Assembly: GCA_963850255.1 (NCBI GenBank)
Contig: CAWKLL010000046.1
Coordinates: forward strand, 27,395 to 91,394
Reading direction: 5' to 3'
From: J054 sp963850255
GTDB lineage: Bacteria > Pseudomonadota > Gammaproteobacteria > Steroidobacterales > GCA-2729495
Length of the DNA: 64,000 bases
In this document: positions 35,850 to 44,968 of the stretch, in pieces
Layout: each line of letters opens with the position of its first letter
How positions within the stretch are numbered: the stretch's first letter is position 1
Notes under the pieces: generated by a model
The model's input: the letters and a program-made list of their open reading frames with translations, nothing else
The model's database searches: none
What the model was told of the DNA's origin: nothing
Position numbers and translations under genes: made by a program

Positions 35850-37056
35850 CTAGCCGCGCGGCGCGATCCTCACCCCGTCAACCACCCGGTCGCTGGGATG
35901 CAAGACGATCTGCTCGTCTGCTTCCAGGCCGGCAAGAACCTGCGCGCTCACGCCGTTCCGTGCGCCCAGCTCTACATACCGCAGCTGCGCCTCGCCATCG
36001 GCAGCGACAAACAGCGCCCAGCGTTCGCCATCGCGAAATAGTGAGGTCAGCGGCACCTTAACCACGTTCGCTTCTTCCCACAGTACTACCCGTACTTCCA
36101 CCTGGTAGCCGTGGCCCAGTCGCACCCAGTCCTGCTTTGGACTGGTAATGTCGATGACCACGTTGACACGCTGCTCTTCGATGCCGAGCGCCGAAACCTT
36201 GGTGAAGCCGAAAGGCTCGACCCTGACCACAATGCCTTCCAGCGGTTGAGGGCCGCCCCAGTCCTCAATGAGCACACGTTGGCCCGGCGCTGCGCGCACC
36301 GCGTCCGTAGACAGCAGGTCGGCAACGATCTCCAGATCTTGCGGATCGCCGATTTCCAGCAGTGCTTCTGCGGCGCTTACGACACCGGCGCTTTCGCGCA
36401 GCACGCGCAAGACCTGCCCGGTTACCGGCGCGATCAGTTCAAGACATTCGCAATTGTCCGTTGCCGCCGGTGCCGCAGGCGATACCAATTGGGCGCGCGC
36501 TCGTTCCAGCTCGAAGCGACGCACCTGCAGATTGGCATTAGCGGCGGCGAAGGCGGCGCGTGACCTCTTGTTGGCGCGTTCTGCCGAGTCCAGGTCGCGC
36601 GTCGACACGGTGCCGTCCTCAAACAGGTCGCGAATGCGCAGTACTTCATTGCTGGCGAATTCGCGCTCCGCTGCGGCCTCTTCGACCTGCGCACGCGCGG
36701 CAGTCTCGGCGGACTCGGCCGCACGGATGGCGGCGCGCGCTTGTTGCTCGCTGCGCGGGTCGAGAAATTCGGAATTCACCGGTTCGATCTCGGCGACGAT
36801 GGTTTCGCCGGCTATTACGGCATCACCGGCATCCAGCTGTATACGTCTTAGCTGCTCCGGCGACCGGCGCTGAGAGCACGAAGACGTCGCGCACCCGCGT
36901 CTCGCCTTCGTCGCCGAGGGTAACCACGAGCGGCCCGGCGCTTACTGCCGCAACGTCCACGGCCACGGAGGCGGGTCGGAAGGCCAGGAACAGGCCCGCC
37001 GCCAGCAGCAGTCCGAGGCCACTCCATAAAGCGATGCGTTTTTGCGATGCGTTCAT
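35850..37056 (-). CDS. Membrane fusion protein (HlyD family) of a second ABC exporter (one frameshift near 36858)
   Basis: Periplasmic adaptor of about 402 residues after correction. The N-terminus is a membrane anchor (IALWSGLGLLLAAGLFLAFR) followed by VTLGDEGETRVRDVFVLSAPVAG. The frame breaks near 36858, where QLRRIQLDAGDAVIAGETI should continue. The rest has a long coiled coil (about 90-190: EQQARAAIRAAESAETAARA...), a second lipoyl half (LIAPVTGQVLRVLRESAGVV) and a barrel domain (VNVVIDITSPKQDWVRLGHG). It is the last gene of an ATPase-permease-adaptor operon with a 4-nt gap to the permease. Confidence 0.85.
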
Positions 37057-37060
37057 GAAC

Positions 37061-39424
37061 CTATTCCCTGGTTTTCAATACGCCGATGAGGTCGAGGTTA
37101 TTAATCTGATGCCGCACCAGTCCGGCCGAGATGGTGGCCGAGACCAGCACCAGTAGAATCGCTATGCCATAAGTGCTGGTCTCAAGAATCAGCGGAATCC
37201 GAAACAATTCCGTTTCAAAAATACTGGTCATCATCCAGGCCAGTAACTTGCCAGCAATACAGCCCAGCGGCAGCGCGACGAATATCAACAGGCCAACCTC
37301 GCCGAGCAGTATGTAAGCAATCTCATGGCGGGTAAAACCCAGAACACGCAGGGTAGCCAGGTCGCGGCCGCGCTCGGACAGGGCTATGCGCGCGCTGTTA
37401 TAGACCACGCCGAAGCCCAGCGCCACCGCGAAGGCGGCAAAGAATGTGACGAATACCAGCAGGCTCTCGGCCATGGTGCTGTAGAAAGTGTCGACGGCAG
37501 CCTTGCGTGACATGACCGCAGCGACGCGCGGCGTCGCCTTCAGTGCGGCGAACAAATCGTCCTGGTAACGCTCGTCTACCACCAGGTTGGCATAGGCCAT
37601 GCTCGGGCGCACGCGCAGAATGCGGTCGAGGGCATCCAGGTTTATATAGGCAGGTACGCCGATATAGGTTTCTACCAGGCCGACGACGGGCAAGCTGAGT
37701 TCCGGGCGACGTCCCTCGAGTATCTCCACACGCAATTCGTCGCCCACTTCCACCTGCAGTTTTTCCGCCAGCTTGGTGCCGAGCACCAGTCCGTTGGCAG
37801 GTACCTCCAGGATGGTTCCGGAGGCGTCATAAATGGGCTGCAGCGTATCGCCGGGCAGCAGGCCCGTGATACTGCCGCGATGGCGGCGATTGCCGGCATA
37901 CAGCTTGGCGCCGACGATGCGCATCCCTTCGACCGCCATTACGCCCGGCAGATGGGCAAAGTCGAATTGCGCTCGCCGTGCCTGTGGTTCTGCCAGGCTG
38001 ACCATGAAGTCCTGACGCTGGGCATCATAGAAGTGCACCCGCGCGAGGTGATCAATAGAGTCTATCCACTGCATCGCCATAATCAGCACGCCGATGGCCA
38101 GCGCCACGCCCAGGCTGGTGGCGCCTGAGCGCACCGGGTATCGGCTGATCTGTCGAAACAGGATGCGCGTGGGTTGATCCAGCCAGCGACCAAGCCGACC
38201 GTCCAGGATTCGTCCTTGTTTATAGGTGGGTGGCTCGGGCGGACGCATGGCTTCGGCCGGCGGCAATGTCGCTGCCGTGCGCACCGCGCCAAGCGTGCCG
38301 GCCAGGGCCACCACGATACTGACGATGGCGCCGATGGCGAACACCGACACGCTGGGTCGAAAGATCAGCAGCGGGAAGCGATACAGGTCGGCATACAGTT
38401 CCGTGGTTATGCGACCCAGCCAGGCGCCTACGCCCCAGCCCATCAGGATACCGACCACCGACATCAGCATGACCAGCTTGATGAAATGCCAGCCGATTTC
38501 GAAATCGGTGTAGCCAAAGGCCTTTAGTAATCCGATTTCGCTGCGCTGGGTGGCGATGAGTCGGCTCAGCACCATTTGTGTGAGGAATGCGGCCACGGCG
38601 AGAAAAATCGCCGGCAGAATTCGCGCCAGGATCTGGGTCTGCTGGATTTCGTTCGACAGGAACCAGTTCGACAACTGGTCTTTGCGGGCTATCGCGCCAA
38701 TACCGCCATAACGTTCCAGCAGGTCGTCCAGCGCTGCGACCACCACGCTGGCATCGGTGCCGCGCAACAGGCCGAGGCTGACATCATTAAACGCGCCGTC
38801 CAGGTCATAGGCCGCCGCCAGCGCCTTGCGGCCCATCCACAGCACACCGAAGCGGCGGTCGTCGGGCATCAGGGCGCCCGGTCCGATGGCATACACAAAC
38901 TCGGGTGACAGAGCGATGCCCACCACCTGCAGGCTGCGCTTGTTGCCGTTAATGATGGCGAAAAATTCACTGCCGAGTTCCAGGCCATGGGCTTCGGCGA
39001 AGGGCTCGTTAACCACGACTTCATCCGGTTGCCCGCGCTGTACCGATCGACCCTGCTGGATGGCCAGCTGGTTGAGCAGGGGACGGCCGTCTTCGGGTAT
39101 CGAGACCAGTTGCCCGATCACGGGCTCGGCGAATCCCGGCATGTCCAGGGTTGCCAGCTGACTGATCCGCGTTTGCACCGTTTGTACGCCCGGGATGTCG
39201 CTAATACGCTTGGCGACCCAGTCCGGCGCGCGTTTGGCGCCGGCGAACACGTCGGCGAAGCGATAACGGTCGTAGTAGGCCTCGGAGGTTTCCTGCAGCG
39301 ATTGATAGACCGACAGCGCCATTACCAGCACGCCCACGCCGGACGCGATCACCATGCCCACGGCCAGCACCTGGCCACGCATGTCCTTGAGATCGCGCCA
39401 GAGCTTTCGATTCAGCGCCAGCAT
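37061..39424 (-). CDS. Large ABC permease with two FtsX domains
   Basis: A 787-residue permease that combines two FtsX-type membrane units. N-terminal helix in VLAVGMVIASGVGVLVMALS, a periplasmic domain (about 45-260), three helices (AIFLAVAAFLTQMVLSRLIA ... ), then a second periplasmic domain (about 490-640) and the last three helices, ending VLVSATISAGLVRHQINNLD. Coupling motifs RSEIGLLKAFGYTDFEIG and RGRDLATLRVLGFTRHEIAY occur once per half. This fused form is common in exporters whose substrate is unknown. It lies 4 nt after the ATPase gene stop. Confidence 0.9.
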   Translation of the reverse strand: MLALNRKLWRDLKDMRGQVLAVGMVIASGVGVLVMALSVYQSLQETSEAYYDRYRFADVFAGAKRAPDWVAKRISDIPGVQTVQTRISQLATLDMPGFAEPVIGQLVSIPEDGRPLLNQLAIQQGRSVQRGQPDEVVVNEPFAEAHGLELGSEFFAIINGNKRSLQVVGIALSPEFVYAIGPGALMPDDRRFGVLWMGRKALAAAYDLDGAFNDVSLGLLRGTDASVVVAALDDLLERYGGIGAIARKDQLSNWFLSNEIQQTQILARILPAIFLAVAAFLTQMVLSRLIATQRSEIGLLKAFGYTDFEIGWHFIKLVMLMSVVGILMGWGVGAWLGRITTELYADLYRFPLLIFRPSVSVFAIGAIVSIVVALAGTLGAVRTAATLPPAEAMRPPEPPTYKQGRILDGRLGRWLDQPTRILFRQISRYPVRSGATSLGVALAIGVLIMAMQWIDSIDHLARVHFYDAQRQDFMVSLAEPQARRAQFDFAHLPGVMAVEGMRIVGAKLYAGNRRHRGSITGLLPGDTLQPIYDASGTILEVPANGLVLGTKLAEKLQVEVGDELRVEILEGRRPELSLPVVGLVETYIGVPAYINLDALDRILRVRPSMAYANLVVDERYQDDLFAALKATPRVAAVMSRKAAVDTFYSTMAESLLVFVTFFAAFAVALGFGVVYNSARIALSERGRDLATLRVLGFTRHEIAYILLGEVGLLIFVALPLGCIAGKLLAWMMTSIFETELFRIPLILETSTYGIAILLVLVSATISAGLVRHQINNLDLIGVLKTRE

Positions 39425-39428
39425 GGTA

Positions 39429-40148
39429 TTACCAGCTCAACTCTGCGGGCTGCTTGCGCTCGCGGTTGGTCTGCATATCGGCAATTTCGCCGTCGGCCAT
39501 GCGAATCACGCGGTCGGCCATATCGGCAATCACGACGTTGTGCGTGATCACCGCGGTGGTGGTGCCCAGCTCGCGATTCACCGCTTCGATGGCTTCCAGC
39601 ACCACGATGCCCGTCTGGCTGTCCAGTGCTCCGGTGGGTTCGTCACACAGCAGCACCTCGGGTTGCTTGGCAATGGCCCGGGCGATGGCTACCCGCTGTT
39701 GTTCGCCGCCGGACAGCTGGGCGGGAAAATGATCCAGACGGGCGCCCAGACCCACCAGTTCCAGCGCCTCGGCAGGCGCCATGGGCGCGGGTGCAATCTC
39801 CGTGACCAGGGCAACGTTTTCGCGCGCCGTGAGACTCGGTACCAGGTTGTAGAATTGAAAAACGAAGCCGACATGGTTGCGTCGAAACTGGGTGCGCTCG
39901 GATTCGCTGGCGGCCGAAATTTCCTGGTCGCGAAAGAACAGCTGCCCGGCCGTCGGCACATCCAGTCCGCCAAGGATATTCAGCAGCGTCGATTTGCCAC
40001 TGCCGGATGGGCCCAGCATGACCACCAGTTCGCCGGCGGCGAAATCCAGTGTCGCGCCGCGCAAGGCATGCACCTCGACCTCGCCCGTGTGGTAGACCTT
40101 GGTCAGTCCGCGGGCGCTGATGGTGGGACGTGTGCTGTTGTCATCCAT
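39429..40148 (-). CDS. ABC transporter ATP-binding protein (LolD/MacB type)
   Basis: A 239-residue ATPase starting the second export operon: Walker A GPSGSGKST, Q-loop FQFYNLVPSLT, signature LSGGEQQRVAIARAIAKQPE, Walker B VLLCDEPTGALD and H-loop VITHNV. Same subfamily as the ATPase at 32.7 kb but clearly a different gene. The 145 nt between it and the cysteine synthase gene on the same strand probably contain the operon promoter. Confidence 0.94.
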   Translation of the reverse strand: MDDNSTRPTISARGLTKVYHTGEVEVHALRGATLDFAAGELVVMLGPSGSGKSTLLNILGGLDVPTAGQLFFRDQEISAASESERTQFRRNHVGFVFQFYNLVPSLTARENVALVTEIAPAPMAPAEALELVGLGARLDHFPAQLSGGEQQRVAIARAIAKQPEVLLCDEPTGALDSQTGIVVLEAIEAVNRELGTTTAVITHNVVIADMADRVIRMADGEIADMQTNRERKQPAELSW

Positions 40149-40293
40149 AAAAGATTTGTAGCAGCGCTTGGTGGCGGTATTGTTACCCGCATCGGCAGGC
40201 TGCTGCCGAAGGGTGTTATTACTTTATCAGCGATTCTGCTCGCAATGCCCGCCGGCCACAATCCTGATCCGTGAAACCAGCGCGCGAATAATG

Positions 40294-41301
40294 CTAATCC
40301 AGGTTGAGCCACTCCGGCAGCGTCAGGCCCTTGCTCGCCAGGAACTCGCGATTAAACAATCTTGCCCGATAGCGCATGGCGCCATCGCAAAGAATTGTCA
40401 CGATGGTGTGGCCGGGGCCTAGCTCACGCGCCAGGCGCACGGCGCCGGCCACATTAACGCCGCTGGAGCCGCCCAGTGACAGGCCTTCGCCGCGAATCAT
40501 CTCGTACACCAGCGGAATCGACTCGCTGTCCGGAATCTGGAACGGCGCGTCGATGGGCGTGCCTTCCAGGTTGTCGGTGATGCGTGAGTTGCCGATGCCT
40601 TCCGAGATGGATCCACCCTCGGCCTTTAGCTCGCCGTGCTTATAGTAGTTATAGAGCGCCGAACCCGTGGGATCTGCCAGGCCAATAGCAATTTTCGGAT
40701 TATGGGCTTTCAGCGCCCTCGCGATTCCGGCCAGGGTGCCGCCGGTACCCACGGAACAAATGAAGCCGTCGACCTTGCCGTGCGTCTGCGCCCAGATTTC
40801 CACGCCCGTGGTCTGCTGATGAAAATCACGGTTCGCGGTGTTGTTGAACTGATTCGCCCAGACGGCGCTGCCCGGGTCCTGCTCGTTCAGTTCCGCGGCG
40901 ATGGCCGCCGACACCTTGGTGAAATGCTTCGGGTCCTTTAGCGGTACCGCCGGCACCAGGCGCACATCGGGTCCATAGGACTTGAGGGTGTCGATCTTGT
41001 CCTGGCTCTGGTTATCCGGCATCACGATGACAGTCTTATAGCCCAGGCAATTGCCGACCACGGCCAGGCCGATTCCGGTATTGCCCGCGGTGCCTTCCAC
41101 GATGGTGCCGCCGGGTCGCAATTCGCCGCGGGCCTCGGCATCGCGCACGATGCCCAGCGCCGCGCGGTCTTTCACCGAACCGCCGGGATTCATGAACTCT
41201 GCTTTGCCGAGGATTTCGCAGCCGGTGGCGTCGGAAACCTGGTTTAGCCGGATCAGCGGCGTGTTGCCGATGTTAGCGATGGTGTCTGGGTAGCTGGTCA
41301 C
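40294..41301 (-). CDS. Cysteine synthase family PLP enzyme with EGTAGNT motif
   Basis: A 335-residue beta-family PLP enzyme that would form cysteine from an activated serine and a sulfur donor. The PLP lysine is K44 in NPGGSVKDRAA; the substrate loop is EGTAGNTGIGL rather than the EPTSGNTGIGLA of standard CysK; the phosphate loop is SVGTGGTLAG and SLGGSSGVN follows. The variant loop is shared with a subgroup of CysK-like proteins whose donors may differ (sulfide, thiosulfate or O-phosphoserine as acceptor substrate), so I leave the symbol blank. It overlaps the end of prfA by 4 nt (ATGA), an unusual pairing. Confidence 0.88.
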   Translation of the reverse strand: MTSYPDTIANIGNTPLIRLNQVSDATGCEILGKAEFMNPGGSVKDRAALGIVRDAEARGELRPGGTIVEGTAGNTGIGLAVVGNCLGYKTVIVMPDNQSQDKIDTLKSYGPDVRLVPAVPLKDPKHFTKVSAAIAAELNEQDPGSAVWANQFNNTANRDFHQQTTGVEIWAQTHGKVDGFICSVGTGGTLAGIARALKAHNPKIAIGLADPTGSALYNYYKHGELKAEGGSISEGIGNSRITDNLEGTPIDAPFQIPDSESIPLVYEMIRGEGLSLGGSSGVNVAGAVRLARELGPGHTIVTILCDGAMRYRARLFNREFLASKGLTLPEWLNLD

Positions 41302-42395
41302 AGTGGGTTGGCCTGTCCTTCTATAGCCGCCAATTCTGCAGCCTGGTGTTCATTGATCAGCGGTTCGATCACGTGATCCAGGTTGCCCTCGAGAATATCT
41401 TCGAGCTTATACAGGGTCAGATTGATGCGGTGATCCGTGACCCGCCCCTGCGGGAAATTGTAAGTGCGAATGCGTTCGCTGCGGTCGCCCGAGCCCACCA
41501 GGCTCTTACGCTCGGCAGCCTGTTCCTGCTGTTGCTTTTGCTGCTCGGCGTCCAGCAGGCGCGCCTGTAGCAGGGCCATGGCACGCGCGCGGTTCTTGTG
41601 CTGGGAGCGCTCGTCCTGGCATTCCACCACGATGCCCGTAGGCAGGTGCGTCAGGCGCACGGCCGAGTCCGTTTTATTAACGTGCTGACCGCCCGCGCCC
41701 GATGCGCGATAGGTGTCCACGCGCAAATCGGCGGTGTTTACTTCGATGGCTTCCACCCCGCTGGCTTCCGGCAGTACCGCCACCGTGCAGGCCGAGGTGT
41801 GAATACGCCCCTGGGCTTCCGTGGCCGGTACCCGTTGTACCCGGTGGGCGCCGGATTCGAATTTCAGTCGGGAGTAGGCGGCCCGGCCCACAATGCGACT
41901 GATAACTTCCTTGTAGCCACCGTGTTCGCCTTCACTGGCGTTCAGAATTTCCAGTTGCCAGCCCTGGCGCTCCGCATATTTCAAATACATGCGAAACAAG
42001 TCGCCGGCAAACAGTGCAGCTTCGTCACCGCCGGTGCCGGCGCGGATCTCCAGGTAAAGGTTGGCGTCATCGCGCGGATCGCGCGGGATCAGGAAGCGCT
42101 GCAACTGAGCTTCGATGTTTTCCAGGCGTATCTTCAGTTCGCCCAGTTCATCCTCGCCCATGGCCCTGGTCTCGGTGTCGGCATCGCGGCTCATTTCTTC
42201 CGCTGCCTGTTTGTCACCCTGGGCTGCTTCGTAATCGCGAAGCAGGGCCACCATCGGTTCCAGCTGCGAGTACTCCATCGACAGGTCACGGAAGCGATTC
42301 TGGTCGCCAATCACCTGCGGATCGGAGAGCAGCTGGCCGAGCTCTTCAGCGCGATTCACCAATCGGTGCAATTTGTCCAAGATGCCCTGATTCAC
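41298..42395 (-). CDS. prfA: Peptide chain release factor 1
   Basis: RF1 of 365 residues, reading UAA and UAG stop codons. The codon-recognition tripeptide PAT is seen in VQRVPATEAQGRIHT and the peptidyl-tRNA hydrolysis motif GGQ in RASGAGGQHVNKTDSAVR. N-terminal helical domain about 1-110. The start is GTG at 42395, 20 nt from the start of the divergent TPR gene. In related genomes hemA precedes prfA and prmC follows; here cysteine synthase follows instead, and hemA is absent from this spot. Confidence 0.97.
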   Translation of the reverse strand: MNQGILDKLHRLVNRAEELGQLLSDPQVIGDQNRFRDLSMEYSQLEPMVALLRDYEAAQGDKQAAEEMSRDADTETRAMGEDELGELKIRLENIEAQLQRFLIPRDPRDDANLYLEIRAGTGGDEAALFAGDLFRMYLKYAERQGWQLEILNASEGEHGGYKEVISRIVGRAAYSRLKFESGAHRVQRVPATEAQGRIHTSACTVAVLPEASGVEAIEVNTADLRVDTYRASGAGGQHVNKTDSAVRLTHLPTGIVVECQDERSQHKNRARAMALLQARLLDAEQQKQQQEQAAERKSLVGSGDRSERIRTYNFPQGRVTDHRINLTLYKLEDILEGNLDHVIEPLINEHQAAELAAIEGQANPL

Positions 42396-42415
42396 AGCAG
42401 CTATTATCCCTGTCT

Positions 42416-44116
42416 ATGCGGGGCGCGAAAAAACCTAGTTTGACCGATCAGGCCCGGCGCTTTGCCGTTTGCCTGAGCCTGATCCTGGCCCTGGCCGGAT
42501 GCGCCAGCACAGTGCGCGAGGAGCCCGCGCCTGTCAATTACACGCCGGACGCCGGCTATCACCTGTTGATGGCCGAAATCGCCTTGCAGCGAGGCGCCTA
42601 TGTGGTCGCCGCGCAGGAATATCTGACCGCGGCTGAACGCAGCCGCGACTCGGAAACCGCCCGTCGCGCCGCCGAATACAGTTTCGACTATGGGTTCGAT
42701 AGTTTTGCCCTGCGCAGCGCGCAACGCTGGCTGGAACTGGAGGCTGACAGCAGCGCAGCCCGCGAGTACCTCGGGCGCCTGTACCTGCGCCGTCACGATG
42801 ACGAGCGCGCGCTGCGCTACTTCGCCGAAGTCATGGGGCCTGCCGAGGCGCGCACCGGCAATGATTATGTGTTGCTGGGTATAGACCTGAGCGATGAACG
42901 AAACGCGCTCGGCGTGCAGCGCCTGCTGCAGTCCCTGGCCGCCGGCCAGCCCGCCAGCCCCGGATATCGTTACGCCGTGGCGCGCGCTGCCTTGCGGGCC
43001 GGCAACGCCGACCTGGGGTTGTACTCTGCTGAACAGGCGGTTTACGGCAGCTGGGGTCTGGAAGCAGAATTTCTGCTGGCGCGGGCTTTGCTCGCCAGTG
43101 GTGATCTGGATGCCGCCCTGGAACATATGGCCGGGCTGCTGGATCTGGCGCCGTCACCCGCCGTCGAACTGGAAATGCTGCGTCTGCTGGCCGCGGCCGG
43201 TGAAACTGATGTGGCGCTGGACGGTGTGGTGCGACTGCGCGAAATGCGCGGTCCCCGTCCGGAATTGCTCAGCATTGAAGCGATGCTGGCGCTGCAAATG
43301 GACGACCTCGAGGCGGCCGAAACCCTGTTCAAGGAATTGGCTGCCGGCGGCTACCAGGTGTATGAAGCGTTTTACTATCTCGGACAGATAGCCGCGGCGC
43401 AGGGCCGCAGCGATGAAGCGCGGCGCTATCTCAATCGCATTGGTGCCGGTAGCTATCTGCTGCCCGCGCAGTTTCGCATCGCCGGCCTGCAGCTGGCAGA
43501 CGGTGATGTGGAGGGCGCTATTGCCGGACTGGAGGAATTCGGTAGCGACTATCCGCGCTATGCCTTCGAAATGCTGGAAGGCCAGGCAGGGCTGTTGCAA
43601 CAGGCCGGGCGTGATGAGCAGGCACTGGAAAAACTCAATGCGGCCTTGCGCTATCGCCCGGACACCCTGTCCCTGCTGATTTCCCGCGGTACTTTGCTGG
43701 ATCGTCTCGACCGTCCCGAGGCGGCTCTCGCCGACATGCAGCGCGCGCTGCGCCTGGAACCGGCCAGTGCCACAGCGCTGAATACCCTGGGCTACACGCT
43801 GGCCAACCGGGGCATGCAGCTTGAGGATGCGGAGCACATGATTCGCCTGGCCCTGCAATTGCAGCCCCTGAGTTCGCCGATACTCGACAGCATGGGCTGG
43901 GTCGCATTTCGGCGGGGTCGTCTGGACGAGGCACGCAGCTACCTGTCGCTGGCCTTCGAGCGCCTGCCGGATCCTGAGGTCGCGGCCCATCTCGGCGAAG
44001 TGCTCTGGGAGCTGGGTGAGACGGAGACGGCGCGCGGTCTGTGGGCCGAGTTTATACAAGAGTTTCCGGACAGCGTGCCGCTGCTGGAAACCATGCAACG
44101 GCTGGATCCCGCATGA
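42416..44116 (+). CDS. TPR-repeat outer-membrane lipoprotein
   Basis: A 566-residue lipoprotein: signal peptide with lipobox LALAGC (C29), then at least ten tetratricopeptide-like repeats, for example AGNADLGLYSAEQAVYGSWG, GRSDEARRYLNRIGAG, GRDEQALEKLNAALRYRPD, RPEAALADMQRALRLEPASA and GRLDEARSYLSLAFERLPDP. It occupies the place of the conserved TPR gene upstream of lolB in gammaproteobacteria. Role unknown; TPR lipoproteins often organise envelope complexes. The ATG at 42416 leaves only 20 nt to the prfA start; TTG at 42446 would also keep the lipobox. The stop overlaps lolB (ATGA). Confidence 0.88.
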   Translation: MRGAKKPSLTDQARRFAVCLSLILALAGCASTVREEPAPVNYTPDAGYHLLMAEIALQRGAYVVAAQEYLTAAERSRDSETARRAAEYSFDYGFDSFALRSAQRWLELEADSSAAREYLGRLYLRRHDDERALRYFAEVMGPAEARTGNDYVLLGIDLSDERNALGVQRLLQSLAAGQPASPGYRYAVARAALRAGNADLGLYSAEQAVYGSWGLEAEFLLARALLASGDLDAALEHMAGLLDLAPSPAVELEMLRLLAAAGETDVALDGVVRLREMRGPRPELLSIEAMLALQMDDLEAAETLFKELAAGGYQVYEAFYYLGQIAAAQGRSDEARRYLNRIGAGSYLLPAQFRIAGLQLADGDVEGAIAGLEEFGSDYPRYAFEMLEGQAGLLQQAGRDEQALEKLNAALRYRPDTLSLLISRGTLLDRLDRPEAALADMQRALRLEPASATALNTLGYTLANRGMQLEDAEHMIRLALQLQPLSSPILDSMGWVAFRRGRLDEARSYLSLAFERLPDPEVAAHLGEVLWELGETETARGLWAEFIQEFPDSVPLLETMQRLDPA

Positions 44117-44730
44117 GCCGCCTGTTACTGCTCAGCCTCATAGTGCTGTTGCTGTCCGGCTGCGCCCTGCAGCGCCAGGTGCCCGGGACCAGTGTTGCCT
44201 GGGATCAGCGGCGGGCGGAATTGTCGGCTCTGTCCGACTGGGATCTGCACGCTCGGCTGGCGGTCAAGTCTGCTGATCGGGGCGGCCAGGGCCGTCTGGA
44301 CTGGCAGCAGCGCGCCGCCGAGGCCCGGCTGAACGTTAGCGGGCCGTTTGGTATGGGTGCCTACGAAATTCGCTTTAATGCCGCTGAAATTGTGGTCACC
44401 GATGGCAACGGCGAAGTCACCGCCGCCTACAACGGCGCCGATGCTGCGGATCGCTTTCTGAAGTCACAACTGGGCTGGTCGTTTCCTGCCACCAGCGCCC
44501 GCTATTGGCTGCTGGGTGTGCCGGCGCCCGGCGTGCCCTTCCGTGAACGTTTTGATGATGAGGGTTGGCTGGTGGCCATCGAGCAGCTGGGCTGGTCGGT
44601 GCGCTATGACGGCTTTAAACAACATCAGGATATCTGGCTGCCGCGCAAACTTAGCCTGGAGAACAGCAGCGGCAGGCTACGCCTGGTTGTTGACAAGTTC
44701 GCAGCGGTGGCGGGCGCCGACCGCCTGTAG
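44113..44730 (+). CDS. lolB: Outer-membrane lipoprotein receptor LolB
   Basis: A 205-residue lipoprotein that receives lipoproteins from LolA and inserts them into the outer membrane. Lipobox LLLSGC (C17); WDLHARLAVKSADRGGQGRL, FGMGAYEIRF and RFLKSQLGWSFPATSARYWL match LolB (beta-barrel with a hydrophobic pocket). The start overlaps the TPR stop. In relatives ispE follows; here only 136 nt separate lolB from tRNA-Gln. Confidence 0.92.
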   Translation: MSRLLLLSLIVLLLSGCALQRQVPGTSVAWDQRRAELSALSDWDLHARLAVKSADRGGQGRLDWQQRAAEARLNVSGPFGMGAYEIRFNAAEIVVTDGNGEVTAAYNGADAADRFLKSQLGWSFPATSARYWLLGVPAPGVPFRERFDDEGWLVAIEQLGWSVRYDGFKQHQDIWLPRKLSLENSSGRLRLVVDKFAAVAGADRL

Positions 44731-44866
44731 CCAGCTCCGATGGCCGCGACCCGAGGGGATTCGGGTGATGAACCATTTCCCCGGTTCATTTGCGGTGGCT
44801 ATCTGCGCATAGCACAATATCGCCCCGCCCGGAGGTCGCCCCCGCGCGGTGTCCCGGGACAGCAGT

Positions 44867-44941
44867 TGGGGTGTAGCCAAGTGGTAAGGCAGCGGGTTTT
44901 GATCCCGTCATGCGCAGGTTCGAATCCTGCCACCCCAGCCA
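44867..44941 (+). tRNA. tRNA-Gln (anticodon TTG)
   Basis: A 75-nt cloverleaf with encoded CCA: acceptor TGGGGTG/CACCCCA, anticodon loop TTTTGAT with TTG at 44900-44902 (approximately), and T-arm GCAGGTTCGAATCCTGC. Glutamine tRNA at this position, directly before prs, is conserved in gammaproteobacteria. In a cell with GatCAB it may be charged with Glu and then amidated, if GlnRS is absent. Confidence 0.97.
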
Positions 44942-44968
44942 TCTTTTCAAACTAGCAGCGAGCCATCA

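Noticed and set aside
44768..44789. Possible terminator (ATGAACC/GGTTCAT hairpin) after lolB
   Set aside because: Stem of 7 bp with an 8-nt loop and no T-tract; too weak to call.
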